Below, piece by piece: positions 1-5,235 of a stretch of DNA of 5,235 nucleotides. The translations under genes and the position numbers were made by a program. The DNA is taken from NCBI GenBank assembly GCA_030918015.1, contig JAUPTP010000212.1, positions 1-5,235 on the forward strand, in the 5' to 3' direction. This DNA is from Pseudomonadota bacterium (GTDB lineage Bacteria; Pseudomonadota; Gammaproteobacteria; Burkholderiales; Burkholderiaceae_C). Positions within the stretch are counted from its first letter, which is position 1, and each line of letters opens with the position of its first letter. Under the pieces are notes generated by a model, which worked only from the letters and a program-made list of their open reading frames with translations, did no database searches and was not told the DNA's origin.

Positions 1-1180
1 CGACAGCCTCAATCCCTATGCCTGCGGGCTCGGGGCGCTTTGCGTGCTCGGGCTGTTCATCTGGCCCCGGATCTGGGCCAGCGAATCGGCGTTCCGGCTG
101 CAGCTCGAACGGCTGCAGGGCGCCAGCGCGCTGCGCGCGACCTCGCGCCTGCCAGCCCCGATCGTCGCTCTCGTCACGCTGACGCTGCTGGCCTGGATGC
201 TGCAGCTGCCGGTCGAGACCATAGGCTCGCGCTTTGGCGGCATCCCGCAAAGCCTGCCGACCCTGGCCCTGCCCGACTTCAGCTGGACCAGCGTCAAGCA
301 GCTGGTCACGCCGACGCTGACCATCGCGGCCTTGGGCGCGATCGAGTCGCTGCTGTGCGCGCGCGTGGCCGACCAGTTGCGCCCCGGCGCCAAGCATGAC
401 CCGAACCAGGAGCTGATGGCGCAGGGCGTGGCCAACTTCGTCGCGCCCTTCTTCGGCGGCATCCCGGCCACCGGCACGATCGCGCGCACCGTGACGAATG
501 TGCGCGCCGGCGCCACCTCGCCAGTGGCGGGCATGCTGCATGCGCTCATCCTGCTGCTGATCATGCTGGCGGCCGCGCCGCTGGCGCTGCATGTGCCGCT
601 GGCGGTGCTGGCCGGCATCCTGCTGTTCGTCGCCTGGAACATGGGCGAGTGGCATGAGTTCGCGCGGCTGCGGCATTTCAGGCTGCCCTACCGCGCGGTG
701 CTGCTGGGCACCTTCTTCCTGACGGTGGTCTTCGACCTGACGGTGGCGGTCGAGGTCGGGCTGCTGCTGGCCTGCGGCTTCTTCATCTGGCGCATGAGCC
801 AGCTCTTCACGATCGAGACCCCGGCCCGGACGCCGGACCGGCCCGACGGCCTGGAGGTGCGCAGCCTGTACGGCACGCTGTTCTTCGGCTCGATCGGCAA
901 GGTCGAGACGCTGGCCGAGCAGCTGCCCCACGGCACCCGCGTGCTGGTGCTGGAGATGCACCGGCTGATCTCGCTCGACACCTCGGGCGTGGATGCGCTC
1001 GTGCAGCTCCACCGGCAGCTGCAGCGCCACGACGTGCAGCTGGTCGTGGCCGCCCTCAATGCCCAGCCGCGGTCGCTGCTGGAGCGCGCCGGCTTCATCG
1101 CGCAGCTGGGCCCGCGGGGACTCACCGACAGCCTGGAGGACGCGCTGGCGGCCACGGCCGCTACCATGCGCGCACCATGA
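1..1180 (+). CDS. SulP family anion/dicarboxylate transporter with STAS domain (5' end cut off by window)
   Basis: This is an inner-membrane secondary transporter of the SulP/SLC26 family, which moves sulfate, bicarbonate or C4-dicarboxylates. The reading frame is open from base 2 and 392 residues are visible. Counting from the window edge, hydrophobic segments lie at about residues 8-20, 51-69, 101-119, 178-210 and 232-262. The family signature runs over about residues 150-176 and includes [11 protein letters not shown] and [10 protein letters not shown] cytoplasmic STAS domain follows (about residues 283-385). Its D-T-S-G motif at 326-329 places Ser328 where SpoIIAA-type STAS proteins are phosphorylated. 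From memory the membrane part resembles E. coli DauA (YchM, about 559 aa), so roughly the first third is missing. The substrate cannot be told from this sequence. The stop codon overlaps the start of the next gene, which suggests cotranscription. Confidence 0.93.
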   Translation, partial: DSLNPYACGLGALCVLGLFIWPRIWASESAFRLQLERLQGASALRATSRLPAPIVALVTLTLLAWMLQLPVETIGSRFGGIPQSLPTLALPDFSWTSVKQLVTPTLTIAALGAIESLLCARVADQLRPGAKHDPNQELMAQGVANFVAPFFGGIPATGTIARTVTNVRAGATSPVAGMLHALILLLIMLAAAPLALHVPLAVLAGILLFVAWNMGEWHEFARLRHFRLPYRAVLLGTFFLTVVFDLTVAVEVGLLLACGFFIWRMSQLFTIETPARTPDRPDGLEVRSLYGTLFFGSIGKVETLAEQLPHGTRVLVLEMHRLISLDTSGVDALVQLHRQLQRHDVQLVVAALNAQPRSLLERAGFIAQLGPRGLTDSLEDALAATAATMRAP

Positions 1181-1965
1181 AACTTGCCACCTGGAATGTC
1201 AACTCGCTGTCGGTGCGGCTGCCGCAGCTGCTCGACTGGCTCGCCGCCGCCACGCCCGACCTCGTCGTGCTGCAGGAAACCAAGCTGACCGACGACAAGT
1301 TCCCCGCCGACGCGCTGCGCGCGGCCGGCTACGACTGCGCCTGGTTCGGCCAGAAGACCTACAACGGCGTGGCGCTGCTGGCCCGCTCGGGCCTGTCGAT
1401 CACCGACGTCACCCGCAACATTCCCGGCTTCGACGACCCGCAGGCGCGCGTGATCGCCGCGACGGTCGGGGGCGTGCGCATCGTCGGCGCCTATTTTCCC
1501 AACGGGCAGGCGCCGGACTCGGAGAAGTTCGTCTACAAGCGGGCGTGGCTGGCCGCGCTGCAGCACTGGCTGGCGCAGGAGCTGACCGCGCATCCGGCGC
1601 TGGCCCTGATGGGCGACTTCAACATCGCGCCCGAGGACCGCGACGTGCACGACCCGGTCGCCTGGGCGGGCCAGATCCATTGCACCGACGAGGAGCGCGC
1701 GGCCTTCCGCGCGCTGCTCGACCTGGGCCTGAGCGATGCCTTCCGCCTGTTCGAGCAACCCGAGCGCAGCTGGAGCTGGTGGGACTATCGCAACCTGGCG
1801 TTCCGTCGCAACCAGGGCCTGCGCATCGACCACATCCTGCTGAGCGCGCCGCTGGCCCGGCAGGCCACCGCCTGCGGCATCGACCGCGGCCCGCGCCGCA
1901 ACGAGCGCCCCAGCGATCACGCGCCGGTCTGGGTGGAGCTGCGCGAGACGCCGCCAGGCGCCTGA
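1177..1965 (+). CDS. xth: Exodeoxyribonuclease III family protein (Xth/NExo-like)
   Basis: This Mg2+-dependent DNA repair nuclease of the endonuclease/exonuclease/phosphatase fold acts in the cytoplasm on 3' blocked ends or abasic sites. It has 262 residues, against 268 for E. coli XthA. Active-site motifs are all present: WNVNSL with Asn7, QETK with Glu34, Tyr106 in AYFPNG, GDFN with Asp147 and Asn149, RIDH with Asp218, and SDHAP with Asp247/His248. The start at 1177 gives the conserved N-terminus [11 protein letters not shown]. No good Shine-Dalgarno sequence precedes it; the ATG overlaps the SulP stop (ATGA), so translation probably depends on coupling to the upstream gene. A His at 168 (IHCT) matches the position that separates exonuclease-specialised NExo from abasic endonucleases in Neisseria. 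The family assignment is very secure. Whether this copy has AP endonuclease activity is uncertain. Confidence 0.96.
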   Translation: MKLATWNVNSLSVRLPQLLDWLAAATPDLVVLQETKLTDDKFPADALRAAGYDCAWFGQKTYNGVALLARSGLSITDVTRNIPGFDDPQARVIAATVGGVRIVGAYFPNGQAPDSEKFVYKRAWLAALQHWLAQELTAHPALALMGDFNIAPEDRDVHDPVAWAGQIHCTDEERAAFRALLDLGLSDAFRLFEQPERSWSWWDYRNLAFRRNQGLRIDHILLSAPLARQATACGIDRGPRRNERPSDHAPVWVELRETPPGA

Positions 1966-1974
1966 ACGCCACCC

Positions 1975-1988
1975 GGCCGCATGCGGCC
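1975..1988. repeat. Perfect 14-bp palindrome between convergent genes, possible weak bidirectional terminator
   Basis: GGCCGCATGCGGCC reads the same on both strands and sits in the 28-base gap between the xth stop and the PEP-CTERM gene stop. As RNA it could fold into a 5-bp G/C stem with a 4-base loop on either strand. Neither side carries a T tract, so it is not a classical intrinsic terminator. Its placement is the main argument for a termination role. Confidence 0.3.
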
Positions 1989-1993
1989 TCGGC

Positions 1994-2587
1994 TCAGCCG
2001 CGCTGCGCCACCATGCGGCGGCGATGGATCAGGCCCAGCGCGCCCAGGCCGGCGAGCATCATCGCGTAGGTCTGCGGCTCGGGCACCGCGGCCAGCATCA
2101 CGTTGTCGACGGTCAGCGTGTTGGTCGCGTCGGACGAGCTGAAATACACCCGGTACACGTCCGAGGTGTTGAGCGAGAAGCCCGCGCTGGTGACCGTGGC
2201 CGGCGAGGGATTGCTGAGCGTGCCCGAGCTCAGCAGGGTATCGGTGCTGGCGTTGACCAGCGAATAGTTGCCCTGCCCGACCGCGTCGAAGCGCAGCGCA
2301 TAGGTCCCGGCGCCGGTCGCCGAGAAGGCCGACCAGATGCTGTCGCCCAGCACCACCTGCGCGGCCTGGTTGCCCGAGGCGTCGACGATCGACGAGGTGT
2401 TGGTGATCGAGCCCCACTGCAGCTGGTCCCAGGTCTGGCTGGAGACGATGTCCGCAAAGCTGGAGGACGATCCGGTCGGCACGCTCGAGAGCTCGAAGTC
2501 GCCATTGCCGATCACGGACTGCGCGTGGGCGCTGGCTGCCATCGCGCCCATCACGAGGGCGGCAGCAGAAAGGAAGGACTTGCGCAT
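1994..2587 (-). CDS. PEP-CTERM sorting domain protein (secreted, exosortase substrate)
   Basis: This is a 197-residue exported protein of unknown specific function. It has a signal peptide (MRKS, then a hydrophobic run of Ala/Leu/Met), with likely cleavage after AHA at residue 22. The body (23-160) starts with NGDFE and is rich in Ser, Thr, Asn and Gly with alternating beta-type patterns. It ends in LTVDN, as in carbohydrate-binding-like beta-sandwich proteins of this class. The C-terminus is a textbook PEP-CTERM tail: VPEP at 168-171, a hydrophobic helix at about 173-187 and a basic end (RRR at 189-191). Such tails are recognised by an exosortase, and the protein then goes to the surface or the exopolysaccharide matrix. 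The frame is open far upstream, but I chose 2587 because it gives a normal signal peptide and has GGAG 9 bases before it. It contains no cysteine and has no exosortase gene nearby. Confidence 0.88.
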   Translation of the reverse strand: MRKSFLSAAALVMGAMAASAHAQSVIGNGDFELSSVPTGSSSSFADIVSSQTWDQLQWGSITNTSSIVDASGNQAAQVVLGDSIWSAFSATGAGTYALRFDAVGQGNYSLVNASTDTLLSSGTLSNPSPATVTSAGFSLNTSDVYRVYFSSSDATNTLTVDNVMLAAVPEPQTYAMMLAGLGALGLIHRRRMVAQRG

Positions 2588-2596
2588 GGGGGAATG

Positions 2597-2600
2597 CTCC
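2597..2600 (-). promoter_or_regulatory. Ribosome binding site of the PEP-CTERM gene
   Basis: On the minus strand GGAG lies 9 bases before the ATG at 2587. It fixes this start over the many in-frame upstream codons. For example, the ATG at 2731 has no purine-rich element before it and would bury the signal peptide inside the protein. Confidence 0.65.
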
Positions 2601-2724
2601 GGTCGGAGAAGGGGTGGAAATACACCGGCAGCAGCATAGGTCCCCGTCCCTGCAACAGGACCGAGGATCAGGCCGACAAGAACCCCATAACTCCCTCGGA
2701 AACCGCCTCTGTGCCCGTCAAGGG

Positions 2725-2744
2725 TCGACATGATAATGAGTCGA
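2725..2744. promoter_or_regulatory. Inverted repeat TCGAC-N10-GTCGA, possible operator
   Basis: TCGAC at 2725-2729 and GTCGA at 2740-2744 are perfect inverted arms around a 10-base A/T-rich spacer. Read on the minus strand, the spacer and its edge contain TATCAT (2730-2735), five of six matches to a -10 box, though I see no good -35 for it. A further TCGAT at 2751-2755 repeats the motif. The layout would suit a repressor site over the promoter of the PEP-CTERM gene, with a leader of roughly 135 bases. The arms are short enough to arise by chance. Confidence 0.2.
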
Positions 2745-2807
2745 TACTCTTCGATCACGAGGGCGAATCCTTCTGAAGCCAGATTCACGCCTTGTTTCAG
2801 CCTTTTA

Positions 2808-2838
2808 TCGACAGAAGAGTGAAACCCGCCGGTATTTA
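2808..2838 (+). promoter_or_regulatory. Weak candidate sigma-70 promoter for rlpA
   Basis: TCGACA at 2808-2813 matches five of six bases of the -35 consensus, and TATTTA at 2833-2838 is a -10-like hexamer. The 19-base spacer is longer than ideal. If used, transcription would start near 2845, at the left arm of the 2843-2865 inverted repeat. This is a suggestion only. Confidence 0.15.
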
Positions 2839-2842
2839 CCGC

Positions 2843-2865
2843 ATCACCGCGGTCAGCGCGGTGAT
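2843..2865. promoter_or_regulatory. Perfect 9-bp inverted repeat upstream of rlpA (operator or leader stem-loop)
   Basis: ATCACCGCG at 2843-2851 and CGCGGTGAT at 2857-2865 are perfect inverted arms around the 5-base spacer GTCAG. The repeat lies 47 bases before the rlpA start. There is no T tract on either strand, so a terminator is unlikely. It could be a dimeric regulator site or a stable stem at the 5' end of the rlpA message. Confidence 0.4.
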
Positions 2866-2878
2866 ATCCATGGCGCAT

Positions 2879-2895
2879 CGGGCCCGCGGGGCCCG
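2879..2895 (+). promoter_or_regulatory. G/C-rich hairpin just before the rlpA ribosome binding site
   Basis: CGGGCCC at 2879-2885 pairs with GGGCCCG at 2889-2895 around a 3-base loop GCG. All seven pairs are G/C. The stem ends 4 bases before the GGA (2900-2902) that is the only Shine-Dalgarno-like element for rlpA, so it could affect ribosome access. No T tract follows. Confidence 0.35.
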
Positions 2896-2912
2896 CTCCG
2901 GATGACCGAACC

Positions 2913-3539
2913 ATGCCGATGATGCGTGATGTTTCCAGGGCGCCGACGCGGAGGCGCACCGCCGGCTGCGGCGGGCCCCGGGTCTGGCTTCTGGCCGTGG
3001 CGCTGCTGGCCGCCGGCTGCTCGACCACGCCGGAGCGGGCGCCGCGCGGCAAGCGGGTCGACCCCTCCGCGCGCGACGGGGCGCCGGCGAGCTGGCCCTT
3101 CGACCTGAACCAGGTGCCCGACGCGCAGCCCCGGGTCGAGCCGATCCGCCGCGGTGGCCCCAACAAGCCCTACGAGGTGCTGGGCCGCAGCTATGCGCCG
3201 CTGACCACCGACGAGCCGCTGCGCGAAAGCGGCCTGGCCTCCTGGTACGGCACCAAGTTCCACGGCGCCCCCACCGCCAGCGGCGAGATCTACGACATGT
3301 ACGCGATGACCGCCGCGCACCCGACGATGCCGCTGCCGAGCTATGCGCGGGTGCGCAACCCGATCAACGGCCGCGAGGTGATCGTGCGGGTCAACGACCG
3401 CGGGCCCTTCCATCCGGGCCGCATCATCGACCTGTCCCTGAGCGCGGCGGTGCGGCTGGGCGTGGCCGGCGGGGTCAGCCCGGTCGAGGTCGAGCGGCTG
3501 ACGCACGACGACATCCGCAGCGGCCGCTGGCAGCGCTGA
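2913..3539 (+). CDS. rlpA: RlpA-family lipoprotein, septal-ring lytic transglycosylase type, lacking a SPOR domain
   Basis: RlpA proteins are outer-membrane lipoproteins; the Pseudomonas enzyme cleaves glycan strands lacking stem peptides during daughter-cell separation. This protein has 208 residues. An N-terminal basic stretch (RRR) and hydrophobic segment lead to a lipobox LLAAGC, with lipidated Cys36. A Pro-rich linker follows, then the double-psi beta-barrel at about residues 106-198 (ASWYG, TASGE, AAHPTMPLPSYARV, VRVNDRGPF, RIIDLS). Glu125, His136 and Asp162 have the same spacing as the Glu120, His131 and Asp157 that I recall as important in P. aeruginosa RlpA. The chain ends right after the barrel, so the usual C-terminal SPOR domain that targets denuded septal peptidoglycan is absent. 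Three ATGs in frame (2913, 2919, 2922) could start it; GGA 10 bases before 2913 favours the first. It converges on murB. Confidence 0.92.
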   Translation: MPMMRDVSRAPTRRRTAGCGGPRVWLLAVALLAAGCSTTPERAPRGKRVDPSARDGAPASWPFDLNQVPDAQPRVEPIRRGGPNKPYEVLGRSYAPLTTDEPLRESGLASWYGTKFHGAPTASGEIYDMYAMTAAHPTMPLPSYARVRNPINGREVIVRVNDRGPFHPGRIIDLSLSAAVRLGVAGGVSPVEVERLTHDDIRSGRWQR

Positions 3540-3556
3540 GGCACCCGCCCAGCGCT
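3532..3556. terminator. Stem-loop between convergent rlpA and murB, likely bidirectional terminator
   Basis: AGCGCTG at 3532-3538 pairs with CAGCGCT at 3550-3556, and GGC at 3540-3542 pairs with GCC at 3547-3549. This makes a 10-bp stem with a single bulged A (3539) and a 4-base loop ACCC. The stem covers the rlpA stop codon and ends exactly before the murB stop. It lacks a T tract on both sides, which is common in G/C-rich genomes. The position between two converging genes supports a shared termination role. Confidence 0.45.
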
Positions 3557-4576
3557 TCAGCCCACCACCACCGGCTCGGGCTCCAGGCGGATGCCGAAGC
3601 GGCCGTAGACGCTTTCCTGGATCGCCCGCGCCAGCGTGATCACCTCCGCGCCACGGGCGTCGCCGCGGTTGACCAGCACCAGCGCCTGACGCTCGTACAC
3701 GGCCGCGCCGCCCACCGTCTTGCCCTTCCAGCCGCAGGCGTCGATCAGCCAGCCGGCGGCGAGCTTGAAGCTGCCGTCGTCCATCGGGTAGTGCACCACA
3801 TGCGGGTCGCGCGCGATGATGTCGCGGCACTGCTCGGGCGTGACCACCGGGTTCTTGAAGAAGCTGCCGGCATTGCCGATCACCGCCGGGTCGGGCAGCT
3901 TGGCGCGGCGGATCTGGCAGACCCAGTCGAAGATCTGGCGCGCGTCGGGCGCGGTGAGGCCGGTCTCCTCGATCCGGCGCTGCAGGTCGAGATAGCCCAG
4001 CTCGGGCCGCCACGGCCGCGGCAGGCGCAGGCGCACCCGGGTGATGACGCTTTTCCCCGCCAGCTCGTGCTTGAAGACGCTGTCGCGGTAGCCGAAGCGG
4101 CACAGCCGCCCGTCGAGCGTGAAGCCCCGGCCGGTGACCAGGTCGACGCCGTCGAGCGACTCGAAGCGGTCCTGCAGCTCCAGCCCGTAGGCGCCGATGT
4201 TCTGCACTGGCGCCGCCCCCACCGTGCCGGGAATCAGCGCCAGGTTCTCCAGCCCCGGCAGGCCCTGGTCGATGGTCCAGGCCACCAGCTCGTGCCACGG
4301 CACGCCGGCGCCGGCCTCGACGATGAAGGCGTCGCTGCGGGTTTCCAGCAGCCGGATGCCGCCGATGGCCACCTTCAGCACCACCGCGGAGACATCGCGC
4401 GCCAGCACGATGTTGCTGCCGCCGCCCAGCACGAACTTCGGCGCACGGCCGAACTCGGGATGGTCGACCACGCGGCGCACGTCGGCCTCCTCGTCGATGT
4501 GGATCAGCGTCTGGGCGATGGCGGGCAGGCCGAAGGTGTTCCAGGCCCGCAGGTTGACGGCGGTTTCGATGCGCAT
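3557..4576 (-). CDS. murB: UDP-N-acetylenolpyruvoylglucosamine reductase
   Basis: MurB is a cytoplasmic FAD enzyme that reduces UDP-GlcNAc-enolpyruvate to UDP-MurNAc with NADPH, the second committed step of peptidoglycan precursor synthesis. The protein has 339 residues, against 342 in E. coli. Key features in order: N-terminal AWNTFG at 11-16; the FAD-binding GGGSN at 51-55; [16 protein letters not shown] at 116-131; YRDS with Arg164 (E. coli Arg159); [10 protein letters not shown] with Ser238, the proton donor (E. coli Ser229); and LEPE with Glu334 (E. coli Glu325). The YRDSVFKH region and overall length fit type I MurB. Only a short VVVG tail follows the catalytic Glu, so the C-terminus is trimmed compared with E. 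coli. The start at 4576 matches the family N-terminus and has AGGGG (4588-4592) 11 bases before it. It is divergent from yajQ and convergent with rlpA. Confidence 0.97.
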   Translation of the reverse strand: MRIETAVNLRAWNTFGLPAIAQTLIHIDEEADVRRVVDHPEFGRAPKFVLGGGSNIVLARDVSAVVLKVAIGGIRLLETRSDAFIVEAGAGVPWHELVAWTIDQGLPGLENLALIPGTVGAAPVQNIGAYGLELQDRFESLDGVDLVTGRGFTLDGRLCRFGYRDSVFKHELAGKSVITRVRLRLPRPWRPELGYLDLQRRIEETGLTAPDARQIFDWVCQIRRAKLPDPAVIGNAGSFFKNPVVTPEQCRDIIARDPHVVHYPMDDGSFKLAAGWLIDACGWKGKTVGGAAVYERQALVLVNRGDARGAEVITLARAIQESVYGRFGIRLEPEPVVVG

Positions 4577-4584
4577 GGCAGAAT
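4554..4584 (+). promoter_or_regulatory. Candidate sigma-70 promoter for yajQ, reaching into the 5' end of murB
   Basis: TTGACG at 4554-4559 matches five of six bases of the -35 consensus, and CAGAAT at 4579-4584 matches four of six of the -10, with a long 19-base spacer. Transcription would start near 4591 and give a leader of about 48 bases. The -35 would lie within the first codons of murB, so the divergent units would share control DNA. Codon bias in murB could produce TTGACG by chance. Confidence 0.2.
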
Positions 4585-4607
4585 TTTCCCCTGTTTCCGA
4601 ACCCCTT

Positions 4608-4619
4608 CGACGCCCGTCG
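4608..4619. repeat. Short inverted repeat CGACG-CC-CGTCG between murB and yajQ
   Basis: Two 5-base arms surround a 2-base centre in the middle of the 62-base divergent gap (4577-4638). The symmetry and location would fit a regulator site or a small stem in the yajQ leader. At this base composition such a short repeat is weak evidence. The remainder of the gap holds only the two ribosome binding sites. Confidence 0.2.
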
Positions 4620-4638
4620 TCCAGAAAGAGAACCCGCC

Positions 4639-5127
4639 ATGCCCAGCTTCGACACCGTCCTCGAACCCGATCTCGTCGAGGTGCGCAACGCCATCGACCA
4701 GTCGAACAAGGAAATCGGCACCCGCTTCGACTTCAAGGGCAGCGATGCCAAGGTCGAGCTGAAGGACAAGGAGATCACGCTCTTCGCCGACAACGACCTG
4801 CAGCTGAAGAACGTCACCGACATCGTGCTGGGCAAGATGGCCAAGCGGGGCGTCGACATCCGCTTCCTCGACCTGACCGCCACGCCCGAGAAGATGAGCC
4901 ACGACAAGCTCAAGCAGAAGGTGACCGTGAAGGCCGGCATCGAGAGCGATCTGGCCAAGAAGATCCAGAAGGCGATCAAGGACAGCAAGATGAAGGTCCA
5001 GGCCAGCATCCAGGGCGACACGGTGCGCGTGAGCGGCGCCAAGCGCGACGACCTGCAGGCCGCGATGGCGCTGCTGAAGAAGACCGTCACCGAGGCGCCG
5101 CTGAGCTTCAACAACTTCCGCGACTGA
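4639..5127 (+). CDS. yajQ: YajQ family cyclic di-GMP-binding protein
   Basis: YajQ (formerly UPF0234) is a small cytoplasmic protein of two ferredoxin-like alpha/beta folds. In Xanthomonas and Pseudomonas, members bind cyclic di-GMP and act with transcription factors to control virulence and biofilm traits; they have no known catalytic activity. The 162 residues are full length. Family hallmarks are MPSFD at the start, VRNAID at 15-20, RFDFKGSDA at 29-37, [11 protein letters not shown] at 69-79, the run from KAGIES (98-103) through [14 protein letters not shown] (114-127), [12 protein letters not shown] at 129-140 and the terminal FNNFRD. AGAAAGAG at 4623-4630 serves as ribosome binding site, 8 bases before the ATG. 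It is transcribed away from murB and ends at a small stem-loop. The identity is secure. The ligand and partner in this organism are not visible. Confidence 0.96.
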   Translation: MPSFDTVLEPDLVEVRNAIDQSNKEIGTRFDFKGSDAKVELKDKEITLFADNDLQLKNVTDIVLGKMAKRGVDIRFLDLTATPEKMSHDKLKQKVTVKAGIESDLAKKIQKAIKDSKMKVQASIQGDTVRVSGAKRDDLQAAMALLKKTVTEAPLSFNNFRD

Positions 5128-5143
5128 GCCCGGCGGATCGGGC
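5128..5143. terminator. Small stem-loop after yajQ, possible terminator
   Basis: GCCCG at 5128-5132 pairs with CGGGC at 5139-5143 around a 6-base loop. It starts directly after the yajQ stop and lies between yajQ and the probable converging gene that ends at 5151. The stem is only 5 bp and has no T tract, so termination is a guess from position. Confidence 0.25.
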
Positions 5144-5150
5144 GCATCGC

Positions 5151-5235
5151 TCAGCGTGGCGCGTCGATCTCGCCGGCCGACGCGGTCTCGGCGGCACGAG
5201 GCTGCGCCACCGGCCGGCTCAGCAGCGTCGGCAGC
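5151..5235 (-). CDS. Probable C-terminal end of an unidentified minus-strand gene (cut off by window)
   Basis: Read on the minus strand, the frame is open from the right edge for 27 codons to a TGA at 5151-5153. The visible peptide begins LPTLLSRPVAQPR and ends GEIDAPR. Of its 27 third positions, 24 are G or C, as in the confirmed genes here, and the low-complexity Ala/Pro-rich tail looks like an ordinary disordered C-terminus. It would converge on yajQ with a 23-base gap. A run this short can stay open by chance in G/C-rich DNA, and nothing identifies a family. Confidence 0.45.
   Translation of the reverse strand, partial: LPTLLSRPVAQPRAAETASAGEIDAPR

Larger units (their letters stand above)
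2588..2912. other. Divergent intergenic region between the PEP-CTERM gene and rlpA
   Basis: This 325-base stretch has no credible gene. It is visibly less G/C-rich than its surroundings, especially at about 2680-2845, as expected for a region holding two divergent promoters. It holds an inverted repeat around a -10-like hexamer (2725-2744), a weak promoter candidate for rlpA (2808-2838), a 9-bp inverted repeat (2843-2865) and a G/C hairpin (2879-2895). I saw no sigma-54 -24/-12 element (TGGCAC-N5-TTGC) on the minus strand in front of the PEP-CTERM gene. Confidence 0.7.

Noticed and set aside
688..1920. A 410-codon open frame on the minus strand antisense to the transporter and xth.
   Set aside because: It lies opposite two clearly identified genes and shows no domain or signal sequence.
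2902..2922. A six-codon open frame (MTEPCR) whose stop overlaps one of the candidate rlpA start codons, a possible leader peptide.
   Set aside because: It has no clear ribosome binding site of its own and such short frames are expected by chance; the favoured rlpA start at 2913 lies inside it.
1994..3166. The PEP-CTERM reading frame stays open for a further 193 codons upstream of 2587, through the intergenic region into the antisense of rlpA.
   Set aside because: The upstream part has no ribosome binding site, would place a normal signal peptide in the middle of the protein, and overlaps rlpA. It is open because of base composition.
1994..5127. A possible functional link between the PEP-CTERM matrix protein and the cyclic di-GMP-binding YajQ as a biofilm module.
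   Set aside because: The genes are in separate, differently oriented units with rlpA and murB between them, and nothing in the sequence ties them together.
2853..5147. A 764-codon open frame on the minus strand spanning rlpA, murB and yajQ.
   Set aside because: It is a shadow frame of G/C-rich genes: its translation is dominated by Arg, Ala, Gly and Pro runs, and it is out of frame with well-identified MurB and antisense to YajQ and RlpA.
1..5235. Mobile element, CRISPR, tRNA or prophage signals.
   Set aside because: No transposase or integrase features, terminal or spaced direct repeats or tRNA-like folds were seen, and composition is uniform across the genes.

Overview
The window is high-GC, with a strong G/C preference at third codon positions. 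It carries a compact set of chromosomal genes typical of a betaproteobacterium. The Exo III-family protein resembles Neisseria proteins, the PEP-CTERM tail is of the proteobacterial type, and murB and yajQ sit back to back. Together these suggest Burkholderiales, perhaps the Leptothrix/Rubrivivax/Ideonella group. That placement is inference from protein character, not a database match.

Layout, left to right. (1) Bases 1-1180 (+) are the 3' two thirds of a SulP-family anion/dicarboxylate transporter with a C-terminal STAS domain. (2) Bases 1177-1965 (+) encode an exonuclease III-family DNA repair enzyme whose start overlaps the transporter stop (ATGA). (3) Bases 1994-2587 (-) encode a small secreted PEP-CTERM protein, convergent with xth. 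(4) Bases 2588-2912 are a 325-base divergent intergenic region with several inverted repeats. (5) Bases 2913-3539 (+) encode an RlpA-family lipoprotein with a double-psi beta-barrel and no SPOR domain. (6) Bases 3557-4576 (-) encode MurB, convergent with rlpA across a stem-loop. (7) Bases 4577-4638 are a 62-base divergent promoter region. (8) Bases 4639-5127 (+) encode YajQ, a cyclic di-GMP-binding-family protein. (9) From 5151 to the right edge there is probably the C-terminal end of another minus-strand gene.

Functionally this is mostly a housekeeping neighbourhood. MurB makes the peptidoglycan precursor UDP-MurNAc, and RlpA acts on or binds finished peptidoglycan. The Exo III homologue works in base-excision repair. 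SulP imports anions. The PEP-CTERM protein is a probable exosortase substrate for the cell surface or exopolysaccharide matrix. Apart from the SulP-xth overlap the genes are in separate convergent or divergent units, so I see no multi-gene system here.

I found no mobile element, CRISPR array, tRNA or rRNA, and no convincing undescribed system. The best leads are a His in the Exo III homologue that predicts NExo-like specialisation, the SPOR-less RlpA, the PEP-CTERM substrate with no exosortase gene in view, and the inverted repeats in the rlpA/PEP-CTERM intergenic region.
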